The position numbers were made by a program, and so were the translations under genes. Shown here piece after piece: positions 8,737 to 17,181 of a DNA stretch of 64,000 nucleotides. The notes under the pieces are model-generated. The model had not been told where the DNA came from and ran no database searches. It was given only the letters and a program-made list of their open reading frames with translations. Position 1 is the first letter of the stretch. Each line of letters begins with the position of its first letter. This DNA is from Altererythrobacter sp. ZODW24 (GTDB taxonomy: Bacteria; Pseudomonadota; Alphaproteobacteria; Sphingomonadales; Sphingomonadaceae). The DNA lies in assembly GCF_003344885.1 (NCBI RefSeq), contig NZ_CP031155.1, positions 2,373,327 through 2,437,326 of the forward strand, written 5' to 3'.

Positions 8737-8865
8737 TCAAGCAATATGCTTTGGCGCTCGCTGCGCTGTCACCTCGCGTGTATACTCTGGCCCAACATGC
8801 CACAATGGTGACCTCTGCGCTCGAACAGGTCGCTGACGAGGCTCTGTAAGGCAAGTGGGACTGCG

Positions 8866-11800
8866 TTAGGCAGTCTTGCGATCTGCTCCGGCTCCGGCCT
8901 GTTGATCAAGCCTTTCGAGTTCTTCTAGAATCCATGGCGTCACATCGCGGTGTGCATTCCTGCCGATAAACAGATCCATGTGGCCGTAATCGCGGATAAT
9001 CCGTTGGCGGTACAGGGATTTGCCGTTGTGCTCCGACAGCCACACACGCGTGCGCTGTCCGCTTTCCGGATAGAAAATCTGGTTGGTAGCCCCCGACAGG
9101 AAGCTTATTGGCAAGGCCAGACGCCGCGCGGCTTCATTATCGGTATAAACCGACTTGCCATCCGCATTAACGGCCAATCCCTTGCGCATGATGTCCTGCA
9201 ATTGCTTGAACGGCGAGAGCGCAACGCGGCTGAACATGCTGCCTAGCGCCAGATGCGTATCATGGCCCAGCTGGCGATGGTCCCAGCTGGGGCCAAAGAC
9301 GCCGAACACTCGGCGGCAAGTAGGGTTCTTGCAGGCTTGGCCTTCGGGGACAGGTATCTGATACGCAATCGCATCGATTTCGTAATCGGTCTCTGTTCCT
9401 TGGCTGACGAAATCGACGTGTCCGTCCAGCAGCGAAATCTGGCCGAGCATGCCCGCTACACCCAGATCAGCTTTCATGTAGTTAAGCCAATCGGTCACAG
9501 GATGCAGGGTGAGCTGCGAACTGATGAGCGAGCGGACGTGCGTTACCCAGCCCGCGCCTATGCCCATCAGCAAGCTCATCGAGCCGACGCAATGCGCCAG
9601 TGCCTGAACGCTGTCGGCCCCGGTAACTGAACGAATTTTCGCGATCGCTGCAGGCCAATCGTGGCGGGCGATATCGTCGATAGAAAATTCGGGCGGATGC
9701 TCCGTATCGTTGCCTGAATCCGCGCTGGCGCGATAGTCGAACAGCCAGACGTCATAACCTTGCGCGGCAAGGCTCTCTGTGAGGTTCTCATCCACGGTGG
9801 GGGTGGCGAAGCTTGACGCACGCACGGAAAATCCCGGTGCTAACACCAGCGGACCACGTGCTCCGCCGCGATAGCGGGTGAGGCCGATATTTATGCCGTC
9901 ACCAGTTTGGACGATATAGCGTTCGGGCTGCGGGAGGCGCATCGTACGGGGCGACAGCAACGCCGCATCCTTGGCGGCAAAATCATTGAGCGTCGCCAGC
10001 ATGCCGCCATAGGCGCGGAACACGGTCATCGCGAAGAAGCCCGCAAATTTGGCCACGAAATAGGTTTCGATAGCCTTGCGGGCTTTGGGAATGAGATTGA
10101 TCACATGACCCACGAGAGTGTCTGCATCATGGACTGTGATGGTGTTCAATTGCCGCATAAACTCGTCAATTCCGAGCTTTAACACGCCGCGTCCTATCAA
10201 TTCATCATTGGCGTTCTCACCATGACGAAGAGTAACGAAAAGCGTCGTCAAATCAGTCCAAGGATCGGACTTGCTGCGCTGTTCCCCACGCTGCTCCAAT
10301 CTCTTGAAACCATGAAAATGGATCGGACCATCTGGCCCTTCGAGCACCATGTCATAGAGCATTTTCCAGCTCTCCGCCTTGTCCGGATCGGCAACAAGCA
10401 GCCGGAAAGTGCCTTCTCGCACTGGCAACGGATCAGGCGAAATGGCACCAATCAGAACTTTGCCCGTTATTTTTGAACGATGCTCAGGCTCGTCGATCAT
10501 CCGGTGAAGGTTTTCGGTCGTGACCGTCAACCGGAAGCTGCACTCGTTGTCTTCCGCCTGTCCCCAAGCAGCGCCGTTGACGTAATCGTCGCGAATGCGC
10601 TCGACATGTCCGCAGGGACGATGGTGACAACCGGTGGCGCTGATATGGCCCGCCATGGTCTCGGTGAATGCCAGGCCGGGGCTCATGGCTTCAGGATGCT
10701 CTTTGACCAACTTGCGGATTGCAGCTTTGCCATCATCAATGGCGCCGCTTTCAAAATGCTTGGCCGTTTCGGTAACTGCGTCGGCAACCGGCCCGATGGC
10801 ATGGCCACCGACCCATTTGGCGATGGACAGCTTCAGACTGTCACCATGCGGAACCGTTTGCGGTTCGACGTCCACCTTGTCTTCTTCAGGCGTGTCCTGC
10901 GGCAGCGGGGTTTCCTCGCCGAGCTCATAGTCGATGGTCCAACCTTGGCGCAGCGCCAGCTTTTCCACTGCGCGTTCGGCCACTGCCGTGATTGTCAGCA
11001 ACGGGTTCACCCCAACTGCGGCGGGGAGCGCGGCACCATCACACACGTAAAGGCCCGGATGGACGTCAGTCCCGCTAGTGCCCGCGAAGACACGGCAGCT
11101 ATCGTCGACAACTCCTAGCTTGGCATCATCGCCCATTCCGCACCCGCCAATTGGATGTACTGTGATCAGTTTTTGGCCCATTGGTTCGGACCACAGCGGG
11201 TCGGAGAAATACTGGGCCTCAATCGCCTCAGCCGCCTCGCGCATTTTGTCATCATCCCGGCGGAAGGTTCGCTGTTCGCCGGCCTGCGACCAATGAATGC
11301 TAATACGATCATCCTCCAAGGCGAGGCTGCCACCGGAATCATCCACACTCATCACTAGATAGGTTTGGGTCCGCGCCATCGGACCCTTATAGGCCCATTC
11401 GGCGATACTACCGGGATCGGTCTGAACCGCCTCCCCCATGGCTTTGGCGTCAAGCAGGCGCGGTTTGACCTGATCGAAGCCAAACCGGGTAAAGCCGTCG
11501 GCCAGCGCTTCACCGAAGAAGAAAGCTGGGCCAAGTCCGGCCGCCAGGATACCAGGAGCCACGCCCTCTTCGATGACCATACCCTTGGCGGGATCATCAT
11601 CGTCACGCATGTCGATCACGCCAGTAATGCATGGACCGGGATAGGCTTCTTGGCCGACATCCGATGCGCCAACACCCATCGCGTAAATTGGCTCGGCGGT
11701 GACATCATCACCGTCCTTTTTTGATTTGAAGTAGCTGTCATAGGCGAAACCGAGTGCATCGCCATTGCCAGAGAAGCTTGCCCCCAGACGGTCGGACACA

Positions 11801-12693
11801 GACAGGCCCTTTTCACGTGATCTGAGCAGGATTTCGGTCGATCCCAGCGCACCTGCACCGAGGACCACATGGTCAGCGGTAATGCTTAGCGGCGCATCAG
11901 CTGCGTCTTCGCTATTGTGCTGGGCATGCACGCGCCAAACACCGTTATCCTCATCGCGCTCGACCCACAGCACATTGGCTTGCGTGAAGATCTCCGCTCC
12001 ATGATTGGCGGCGTCGGGCAGATAATTCATCAGCGTAGTGTTTTTAGCACCGACATTGCAGCCTGAAGTACAGTCACCGCAATTGGTGCAGGCAGGTTGC
12101 GGCACACCAAACTTGTTGGTCTTGTCTTCAAAATTGACGTTGATCGGGGTCTTGTAGAAGCGCCTGCCCATGGTTTTGGCCGAATGCTCAAGCGCCTCCA
12201 GCTTGCCAAGCGCAGGGTAAGCATCAGGATATGCGTTTGGCGAGAGCATCTCGCGTGCGCGTTCGTAATATGGGTCAATTGCGTGGGGATCATCGCGGAA
12301 GACGGCGGGCCAATGCTCAAGACCGAGCAGACGCTTATCCAGTTCCAGCGATACGTTCGCGTTGATAAGCGATGTGCCGCCAAGGCCGCATCCGACGAGC
12401 GCATATTGATCGTCATTCACATGCACTTCAAACAACGCATCCGGCGAGCCGATCCGCCCGCCTTTGTCATTGAACTGCATAGCGCCCTGTGCATCCGATA
12501 ACTTGCTCGGATATTCGCCAGGAAGCATTTCCTTGCCGCGCTCAAGAATGCATACGTCCTGTCCTGCGCGCGCCAAACGCGAGGCAGCTACACCAGCGCC
12601 ATAGCCTGAACCAATCACGAGCACGGTATAATGCGATTTCGCCTGATCTAGGCTGCGCGCGATACGTTTTTGCGTGGTTGTTTGCTGGGTCAT
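8866..12693 (-). CDS. GMC oxidoreductase fused to alpha/beta hydrolase (cholesterol-oxidase-like)
   Basis: A 1275-residue fusion. Residues 20-585 are an FAD-dependent GMC oxidoreductase: dinucleotide motif GSGYGAG (28-34), GCGLGGTSLINANV (101-114) and the catalytic-His region HPIGGCGMG (513-521). A four-cysteine motif C202-x2-C205-x2-C208-x3-C212 interrupts the substrate domain. Residues 680-860 are a linker domain with a CHHRPC motif. Residues 915-1262 are an alpha/beta hydrolase whose nucleophile position reads AHCVG (C1035), with the late His in DYGHMD (H1238) and Asn in place of the usual acid (SGATNQ). There is no signal peptide. It is third in an operon, and its start overlaps the phosphoesterase stop by ATGA. 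A sterol or hydrophobic alcohol/ester substrate is likely (inference). Confidence 0.85.
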   Translation of the reverse strand: MTQQTTTQKRIARSLDQAKSHYTVLVIGSGYGAGVAASRLARAGQDVCILERGKEMLPGEYPSKLSDAQGAMQFNDKGGRIGSPDALFEVHVNDDQYALVGCGLGGTSLINANVSLELDKRLLGLEHWPAVFRDDPHAIDPYYERAREMLSPNAYPDAYPALGKLEALEHSAKTMGRRFYKTPINVNFEDKTNKFGVPQPACTNCGDCTSGCNVGAKNTTLMNYLPDAANHGAEIFTQANVLWVERDEDNGVWRVHAQHNSEDAADAPLSITADHVVLGAGALGSTEILLRSREKGLSVSDRLGASFSGNGDALGFAYDSYFKSKKDGDDVTAEPIYAMGVGASDVGQEAYPGPCITGVIDMRDDDDPAKGMVIEEGVAPGILAAGLGPAFFFGEALADGFTRFGFDQVKPRLLDAKAMGEAVQTDPGSIAEWAYKGPMARTQTYLVMSVDDSGGSLALEDDRISIHWSQAGEQRTFRRDDDKMREAAEAIEAQYFSDPLWSEPMGQKLITVHPIGGCGMGDDAKLGVVDDSCRVFAGTSGTDVHPGLYVCDGAALPAAVGVNPLLTITAVAERAVEKLALRQGWTIDYELGEETPLPQDTPEEDKVDVEPQTVPHGDSLKLSIAKWVGGHAIGPVADAVTETAKHFESGAIDDGKAAIRKLVKEHPEAMSPGLAFTETMAGHISATGCHHRPCGHVERIRDDYVNGAAWGQAEDNECSFRLTVTTENLHRMIDEPEHRSKITGKVLIGAISPDPLPVREGTFRLLVADPDKAESWKMLYDMVLEGPDGPIHFHGFKRLEQRGEQRSKSDPWTDLTTLFVTLRHGENANDELIGRGVLKLGIDEFMRQLNTITVHDADTLVGHVINLIPKARKAIETYFVAKFAGFFAMTVFRAYGGMLATLNDFAAKDAALLSPRTMRLPQPERYIVQTGDGINIGLTRYRGGARGPLVLAPGFSVRASSFATPTVDENLTESLAAQGYDVWLFDYRASADSGNDTEHPPEFSIDDIARHDWPAAIAKIRSVTGADSVQALAHCVGSMSLLMGIGAGWVTHVRSLISSQLTLHPVTDWLNYMKADLGVAGMLGQISLLDGHVDFVSQGTETDYEIDAIAYQIPVPEGQACKNPTCRRVFGVFGPSWDHRQLGHDTHLALGSMFSRVALSPFKQLQDIMRKGLAVNADGKSVYTDNEAARRLALPISFLSGATNQIFYPESGQRTRVWLSEHNGKSLYRQRIIRDYGHMDLFIGRNAHRDVTPWILEELERLDQQAGAGADRKTA

Positions 12694-14126
12694 TCTGCTG
12701 CCTCCCGCAGATCTGCGTCGGATCGCTCGAGCATTTGGTGGACTCGTTTGTCAGCCTCTTGGCCAATGCGAGCGTGGACGATGCGTGAAAAGTCGGACCA
12801 GTGTGCGGAAGCACGCTCCACCGCTTCGGCAGCATCATCGGCTAAGTGGTTTGTTCGGCCGCTGCCCTCGACACGCACCGGCGCCATCACCCCGTCGGTC
12901 GGGTCGTTGAACAGGCGCAGAGAAGCGACCTCCAGCTCATCAGATACGAGCATCGCGGCGCATCCTTGCACGGGCATCAGGGTAGGCTCGTCCAGAACCC
13001 AGCCGCCAGTGTTGAAGACCCCGACGGGTACATCGTACCCATCGACCAGCAACTCATCCTGAAACGGTTTGTGTGTGTGCCCGAAAATGAATGACAGTTC
13101 GTGCGGCATGTCCGCCAGCTCCTGCCGCATTTCGTTCGCCAACGGCGTGCCAAGATACCAACCCAAGTCCTCGATCTCGGCCTCGCCCAGTACATGTCCG
13201 TAACCGTCGCGTTGGCGCTCGGCTGCGCGGCCGGCCGTCAGATCAACGCCAGCGCGGATCAGGTTATCCAGTGTAACTCCGTATTTGAGGGGCATTTTCG
13301 GATTGATGCCTAGCTTTGAGTGCAACCCTCCAGTGATCCGCCGCGCGATACCTTCGGCAAAGTCATGGCTGGCGCCTGCGCTCAGCATAACCTCGTAGAG
13401 TGAGCCAGCCTCGCTGCCGATTTCGCCGGCGCTGCCTAGGTCAGACCACAGAAAATCAATCCACGGACCGTTCTCCTGCTCCAGCTGACGCATAGTGGCG
13501 GGACGCGCCTCACCGTCTCCAAGGAATGCGCGCATATTCGAAAGTGCACGGTACATCCCGTCGAGATAATGCCCGTGATGCATAACGATCGCGCGCCCGG
13601 TACCGCGATCAGAAAGTCCCCAGTTTGGGTAGGCAATTTTGACCGAAGCATCGCGCAAATGCGGACGGTGCGTGATCAGCGATTCCATCAGGCGGCAACG
13701 ATGCGATGGTGTGCCGAAGATAGTGCTAACGGCATCCAGATCGCCGGGTATTTCTCCGTTCTGGAGCGCGGAAAGGAAGCCATTGTCTTGTGCGATGCGC
13801 CACAAATGGTGGTCATGGTTGCCAGCTATATAGATGATTTCGCGGTCGAAAAGGTCCGGTCCGTTCGCCGGGTAGAACGCGTCCAGAAGCTGAAGAAAGC
13901 TCTTTGAAACGTCTCCAAAAGGCGACAGGCCTAGATCGAGAGCGTCGCCCAGCAGGACGAGCCGCGGCTTCTCCTGATCAGCCAAGGTTTCCCGCAGGCC
14001 ATTGGCAAAGGAAGCGAGCACTTCCGAAGGGCCATCGGCTATCGCGCCGCTGCCATGCACATGCGTCAGCAAGCTATCGCGTGCGCCAAGATGAAGGTCG
14101 GACAAAACGACGTGGCGAATGCTCAT
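12690..14126 (-). CDS. metallophosphoesterase
   Basis: A 478-residue calcineurin-like phosphoesterase. All metal motifs are readable in order: SDLHLG (D10, H12), LLGDALDLG, IAGNHDHHLW, MHHGHYLDG and FIFGHTHKPF. Start 14126 is chosen because it begins MSIRHVVLSD directly at the first strand, and its ATG overlaps the TGA of the upstream beta-lactamase-like gene as ATGA; the longer frame would overlap that gene by 67 bases. The 3' end overlaps the GMC-hydrolase start in the same way, so the three genes are translationally coupled. There is no export signal. The substrate is unknown; the context suggests a lipid or lipid-ester pathway. Confidence 0.88.
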   Translation of the reverse strand: MSIRHVVLSDLHLGARDSLLTHVHGSGAIADGPSEVLASFANGLRETLADQEKPRLVLLGDALDLGLSPFGDVSKSFLQLLDAFYPANGPDLFDREIIYIAGNHDHHLWRIAQDNGFLSALQNGEIPGDLDAVSTIFGTPSHRCRLMESLITHRPHLRDASVKIAYPNWGLSDRGTGRAIVMHHGHYLDGMYRALSNMRAFLGDGEARPATMRQLEQENGPWIDFLWSDLGSAGEIGSEAGSLYEVMLSAGASHDFAEGIARRITGGLHSKLGINPKMPLKYGVTLDNLIRAGVDLTAGRAAERQRDGYGHVLGEAEIEDLGWYLGTPLANEMRQELADMPHELSFIFGHTHKPFQDELLVDGYDVPVGVFNTGGWVLDEPTLMPVQGCAAMLVSDELEVASLRLFNDPTDGVMAPVRVEGSGRTNHLADDAAEAVERASAHWSDFSRIVHARIGQEADKRVHQMLERSDADLREAAE

Positions 14127-15373
14127 GAGCGGCTCTCCAGACAGGCGTAAAAGGCATCCCGGACCATCTTCTCGCGTGGGTCGTCCCACTTGCCAGTGCC
14201 GAGTTTGTTGGTGATCCAGGCGTAAGCAATCCCGTCTTCAGGGTCGCAAAAGGCAAGCGAACCACCCACCGCGAAGCTGCCGAAAGCGCTCCTGGTGCGA
14301 GCGTATTCCCATTCGTCGAAAGGTTTTTCGAAGCCGTAAGAATAATACATGTCTGCGGTCAGGACTTGGTCCTTCAGCCCTTTGCGTGGGGGCTGATGCC
14401 CCTTGGTGAGCCTAGCCATGACGTCGGGCGTTACGCCCAGCTTCTCGCCGCCCTCAGCAAACGCGTTGTAAAGCGCGGCCAATCCGCGCGCCGAGGCCAT
14501 ACCTCCGGCAGCGCCCTGTCCCACGCGCCAGAACGCGTCACAATCGAGAGCCCCCGGGCCTTTAAGGAGCAGAGGGTTGTTTAGGGTGCGAAATGCCAGC
14601 GTACCCGGCAAGCACATCTCGAAGGTGAGCGGCCAGGGCATGGTGGCGTGATGGATGAAAAGATCCTGCATCCCGAACCCTTCAATCCGCGCGATACGAT
14701 TGCGGTCAAAACTATCGGGCAAGCCGACGAAGACGTCCGCACCAAGCGATCCCGCAATTTCGTCAGCGAAAAACTGGGGCAGGCGCCTTCCTGCGGGATC
14801 GCGGCGGTGGATCAGCTCGCTGGCAATCCAACCGAGTGTATAGGCGTGGTTCCCGGCATGGTCGCCCGGCGTCCAATTGGGTTTCTGGCGTGCGATAGCA
14901 GCGCAGATTGCCGCTTCATCACCGATATTTTCAAGGCTGAGCATGTAATCGATCGCTGCAAGGCCCGCTTGCTCTGACAGCGCCTCGCCCACTGTGATCG
15001 CTTCTTTGCCATGCGCGGAAAATTCAGGCCAAATGCCGGCGACCGGCTCGTCGTAGGAGAACAGCCCGCGCGAGACGGCAACGGCTGCAGCCATCCCGGT
15101 CAGGCCCTTAGTCAGCGAATAGACCAGCGCGACATCATCGCCGCCAAAGGGATGCTCGCACGACTGGTCTTTCCACCCGCCATGCAAATCTACCAACGTT
15201 TCGCCGTTACGCATGATGGTGCACGCTGCACCGAGCGTCGCACCTGATAGGACCGATGCCTGAAAAGCATGCGCGACCGGTTCGAAGCCCTCAGTGACAT
15301 AGCCACCTGTGCATGCGTTTAAGCCCGCGCTTTGCTTTCCTACCTGTGAAGCCAAACGGTCCAATGGCTGCAT
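14123..15373 (-). CDS. beta-lactamase-fold serine hydrolase (EstB-like)
   Basis: A 416-residue protein of the class C beta-lactamase/esterase family. The nucleophile motif is S86-L-T-K89 (in VYSLTKG) and Y178 (in HAYTLGW) is the probable second catalytic residue. SFAVGGSLAF near the C-terminus replaces the KTG-type strand. The lack of a signal peptide favours a cytoplasmic esterase or peptidase over an antibiotic-degrading enzyme. A GGGGGTAG lies ahead of the ATG. It is the first gene of the three-gene operon with the phosphoesterase and the GMC/hydrolase fusion. Ester hydrolysis feeding the oxidase is a reasonable guess. Confidence 0.85.
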   Translation of the reverse strand: MQPLDRLASQVGKQSAGLNACTGGYVTEGFEPVAHAFQASVLSGATLGAACTIMRNGETLVDLHGGWKDQSCEHPFGGDDVALVYSLTKGLTGMAAAVAVSRGLFSYDEPVAGIWPEFSAHGKEAITVGEALSEQAGLAAIDYMLSLENIGDEAAICAAIARQKPNWTPGDHAGNHAYTLGWIASELIHRRDPAGRRLPQFFADEIAGSLGADVFVGLPDSFDRNRIARIEGFGMQDLFIHHATMPWPLTFEMCLPGTLAFRTLNNPLLLKGPGALDCDAFWRVGQGAAGGMASARGLAALYNAFAEGGEKLGVTPDVMARLTKGHQPPRKGLKDQVLTADMYYSYGFEKPFDEWEYARTRSAFGSFAVGGSLAFCDPEDGIAYAWITNKLGTGKWDDPREKMVRDAFYACLESRS

Positions 15374-15724
15374 TGTGCTACCCCCTGCACGCGCCTTGGC
15401 AGTAGGCCTGGCGCTCTGAGGGCAGGGGCTACCGAAATATGGTTAATGCTGCGTTAGGGTGAAGAAAATGAAGGTGTTATCCGCGTGCCTTACAGAATGA
15501 ACAAGTAGCTTATACTTGGGTGTTAACTGGATGCGGCGTGTTGTACGCGGCTTTACATCGGGCGGGATCGGTAAACCCGTCACTGACTTTTTCCACTTGG
15601 CAGAATTGTAGCGCTCAGTCAGCGTGACTGAGCAGATTGTTTGGTAATTCCGAAGGTCGATGAGTGGGAAGGCGGTGGAGGCAGTCAAACGGTGAAAAGT
15701 TCCCATTTCTAGCTGCAGGCCGTC
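15374..15724. other. 351-base divergent intergenic region
   Basis: No gene is seen. The region separates the divergent beta-lactamase-fold operon and the GntP/GH3 operon. It holds a 21-base perfect inverted repeat at 15613-15633. Both promoters presumably lie here. Confidence 0.5.
15613..15633. promoter_or_regulatory. perfect 9-bp inverted repeat upstream of gntP-like gene
   Basis: The arms GCTCAGTCA and TGACTGAGC flank a GCG centre, about 90 bases before the GntP start. The length and symmetry fit an operator for a dimeric repressor of the sugar-utilisation operon. A cruciform or attenuator hairpin is the alternative. No T-tract follows. Confidence 0.5.
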
Positions 15725-17167
15725 GTGCCGCTGCATACGACTTCACTTTGCAATGCTGTCGTAGCTGCCTATCAAATACATCTGGGGGATGTAGATATCA
15801 GCTGGATCATTGAAAACCGCGCTCTTTTGTCGATGGTGATGAGCATATTGGCGTTGTTGGTGCTGATCATGCGCGCGAAAATGCACCCCTTTCCTGCCTT
15901 ACTGATCGCTGGATTAGCAGCGGCGTTGGGCGCCGGCCTTGCCCCATCAGAAGCCATCACAGCTGTCGCCAACGGCATGGGCGGGACACTAGGCGGCATT
16001 GCTGCTGTCATTGGCCTAGGCGCGATGTTCGGGGTGTTGGTGGAGCATGGTGGCGGCGTAACGGCGCTGGCGCGATATGTGACGCGCGGGGCGGACTCCG
16101 CACTCACGCGCTGGATACTCGGCATTGTCGGAGTGCTTGTCGCGATTCCGGTATTCTTTGATGTTGCCTTCATCATTCTCTTCCCACTCATTTTGGCGTT
16201 TGCTCGGCGCTTTTCACTTGCTCCATTGGCCTTTGGCTTGCCGTTGTTGGCAGGTCTTGCCGGCGCGCATGCTTTCATTCCTCCTACGCCTGGACCGATT
16301 GCGGTTGCCCAGCAATTACAGGTCGACCTAGGCTGGGTCATGCTGTTCGGCGTTATCGCCTGTGTCCCTGCAGCATTGGTTGGCGGTCCACTATTCGCCA
16401 GCATTGCGATGCGCAAAGGTTGGTTGCCTGCCGGGAGCCCTTTAACGCTCGGTGGCGGCGAAGGTAGTGAAGGGCATGAACAAAGCGAGTTCGATCCGGG
16501 AGTTGCCAAAACCGCATTAGGGCTCGTGCTGCTGCCCCTCACACTTATCATTGCTGGAGCATTGGCAGGACCAATTGGTTTGCCAGAAGGTGCCCTGCGT
16601 AGTGTAGTCGAAACCGCGGGACTGCCGGTTATCGCCTTGCTTCTCTCATGCGGTGCCGCTTTTCTCGCGATGCGTCCTGCCAATGCGGAAGGGCGCCAAG
16701 CGTTACGCAATGCCATCGAAAAGTCGCTTGAGCCAGTGGGGGCTGTGCTGCTCGTCACGGGTGCTGGAGGGGCGTTTAAGCAGGTGCTCGTGGATACAGG
16801 CGCTGGCCAATCGCTGGCGGACACGGCGCTTTCCTTTGGCTTCACACCGATATTCTGCGGTTTCCTGATCGCGCTCTTGCTGCGTATCGCCCAAGGTTCC
16901 GCGACAGCAGCCATGATTACAGCGGCCAGCCTCACTTACCCCATCGCTGCGGCAGCAGCACTGACCCAGCCGCAGCTTGCTTTGGTTGCCGTTGCCATCG
17001 CTGGAGGTGCAACTGCGTGCAGCCACGTCAATGACAGCGGTTTCTGGCTGATCAACCGCTATTTCGGCCTTACGACCATGGAGACGTTAAAGAGTTGGAG
17101 CGTCAGCGCGACTCTAACTGGCGTTACCGGATTTGTCGTCGCTCTAATACTCTACCCGTTCGTCTAA
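15725..17167 (+). CDS. GntP-family gluconate/sugar-acid:H+ symporter
   Basis: A 480-residue polytopic membrane protein with about 12 hydrophobic helices. It carries family motifs such as GMGGTLGGIAAVIGLGAMFG and FIPPTPGPIAVA (residues 175-205) and a C-terminal ATACSHVNDSGFWLINRYF, typical of GntP/GntT permeases. These import gluconate or related sugar acids with protons. The GTG at 15725 is the most upstream start; an internal ATG near residue 38 (MVMSILALL) could be the true start because it begins the first helix. It is followed 14 bases later by a secreted GH3 glucosidase, so the pair may use a carbohydrate released outside the cell. Confidence 0.87.
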   Translation: MPLHTTSLCNAVVAAYQIHLGDVDISWIIENRALLSMVMSILALLVLIMRAKMHPFPALLIAGLAAALGAGLAPSEAITAVANGMGGTLGGIAAVIGLGAMFGVLVEHGGGVTALARYVTRGADSALTRWILGIVGVLVAIPVFFDVAFIILFPLILAFARRFSLAPLAFGLPLLAGLAGAHAFIPPTPGPIAVAQQLQVDLGWVMLFGVIACVPAALVGGPLFASIAMRKGWLPAGSPLTLGGGEGSEGHEQSEFDPGVAKTALGLVLLPLTLIIAGALAGPIGLPEGALRSVVETAGLPVIALLLSCGAAFLAMRPANAEGRQALRNAIEKSLEPVGAVLLVTGAGGAFKQVLVDTGAGQSLADTALSFGFTPIFCGFLIALLLRIAQGSATAAMITAASLTYPIAAAAALTQPQLALVAVAIAGGATACSHVNDSGFWLINRYFGLTTMETLKSWSVSATLTGVTGFVVALILYPFV

Positions 17168-17181
17168 TCAGGGACACAATT

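Noticed and set aside
10480-11118. 212-codon plus-strand frame inside the GMC-hydrolase gene
   Set aside because: Antisense to the conserved GMC catalytic region; no recognisable domains.
14123-15373. Beta-lactamase-fold protein as an antibiotic resistance gene
   Set aside because: No signal peptide, EstB-like motifs, and operon with metabolic enzymes; esterase-type function is more likely.
15772-16935. 387-codon open frame on the minus strand
   Set aside because: It lies entirely antisense to the clear GntP permease, is dominated by Ala/Pro/Ser/Asn low-complexity residues and has no family resemblance; a shadow frame.
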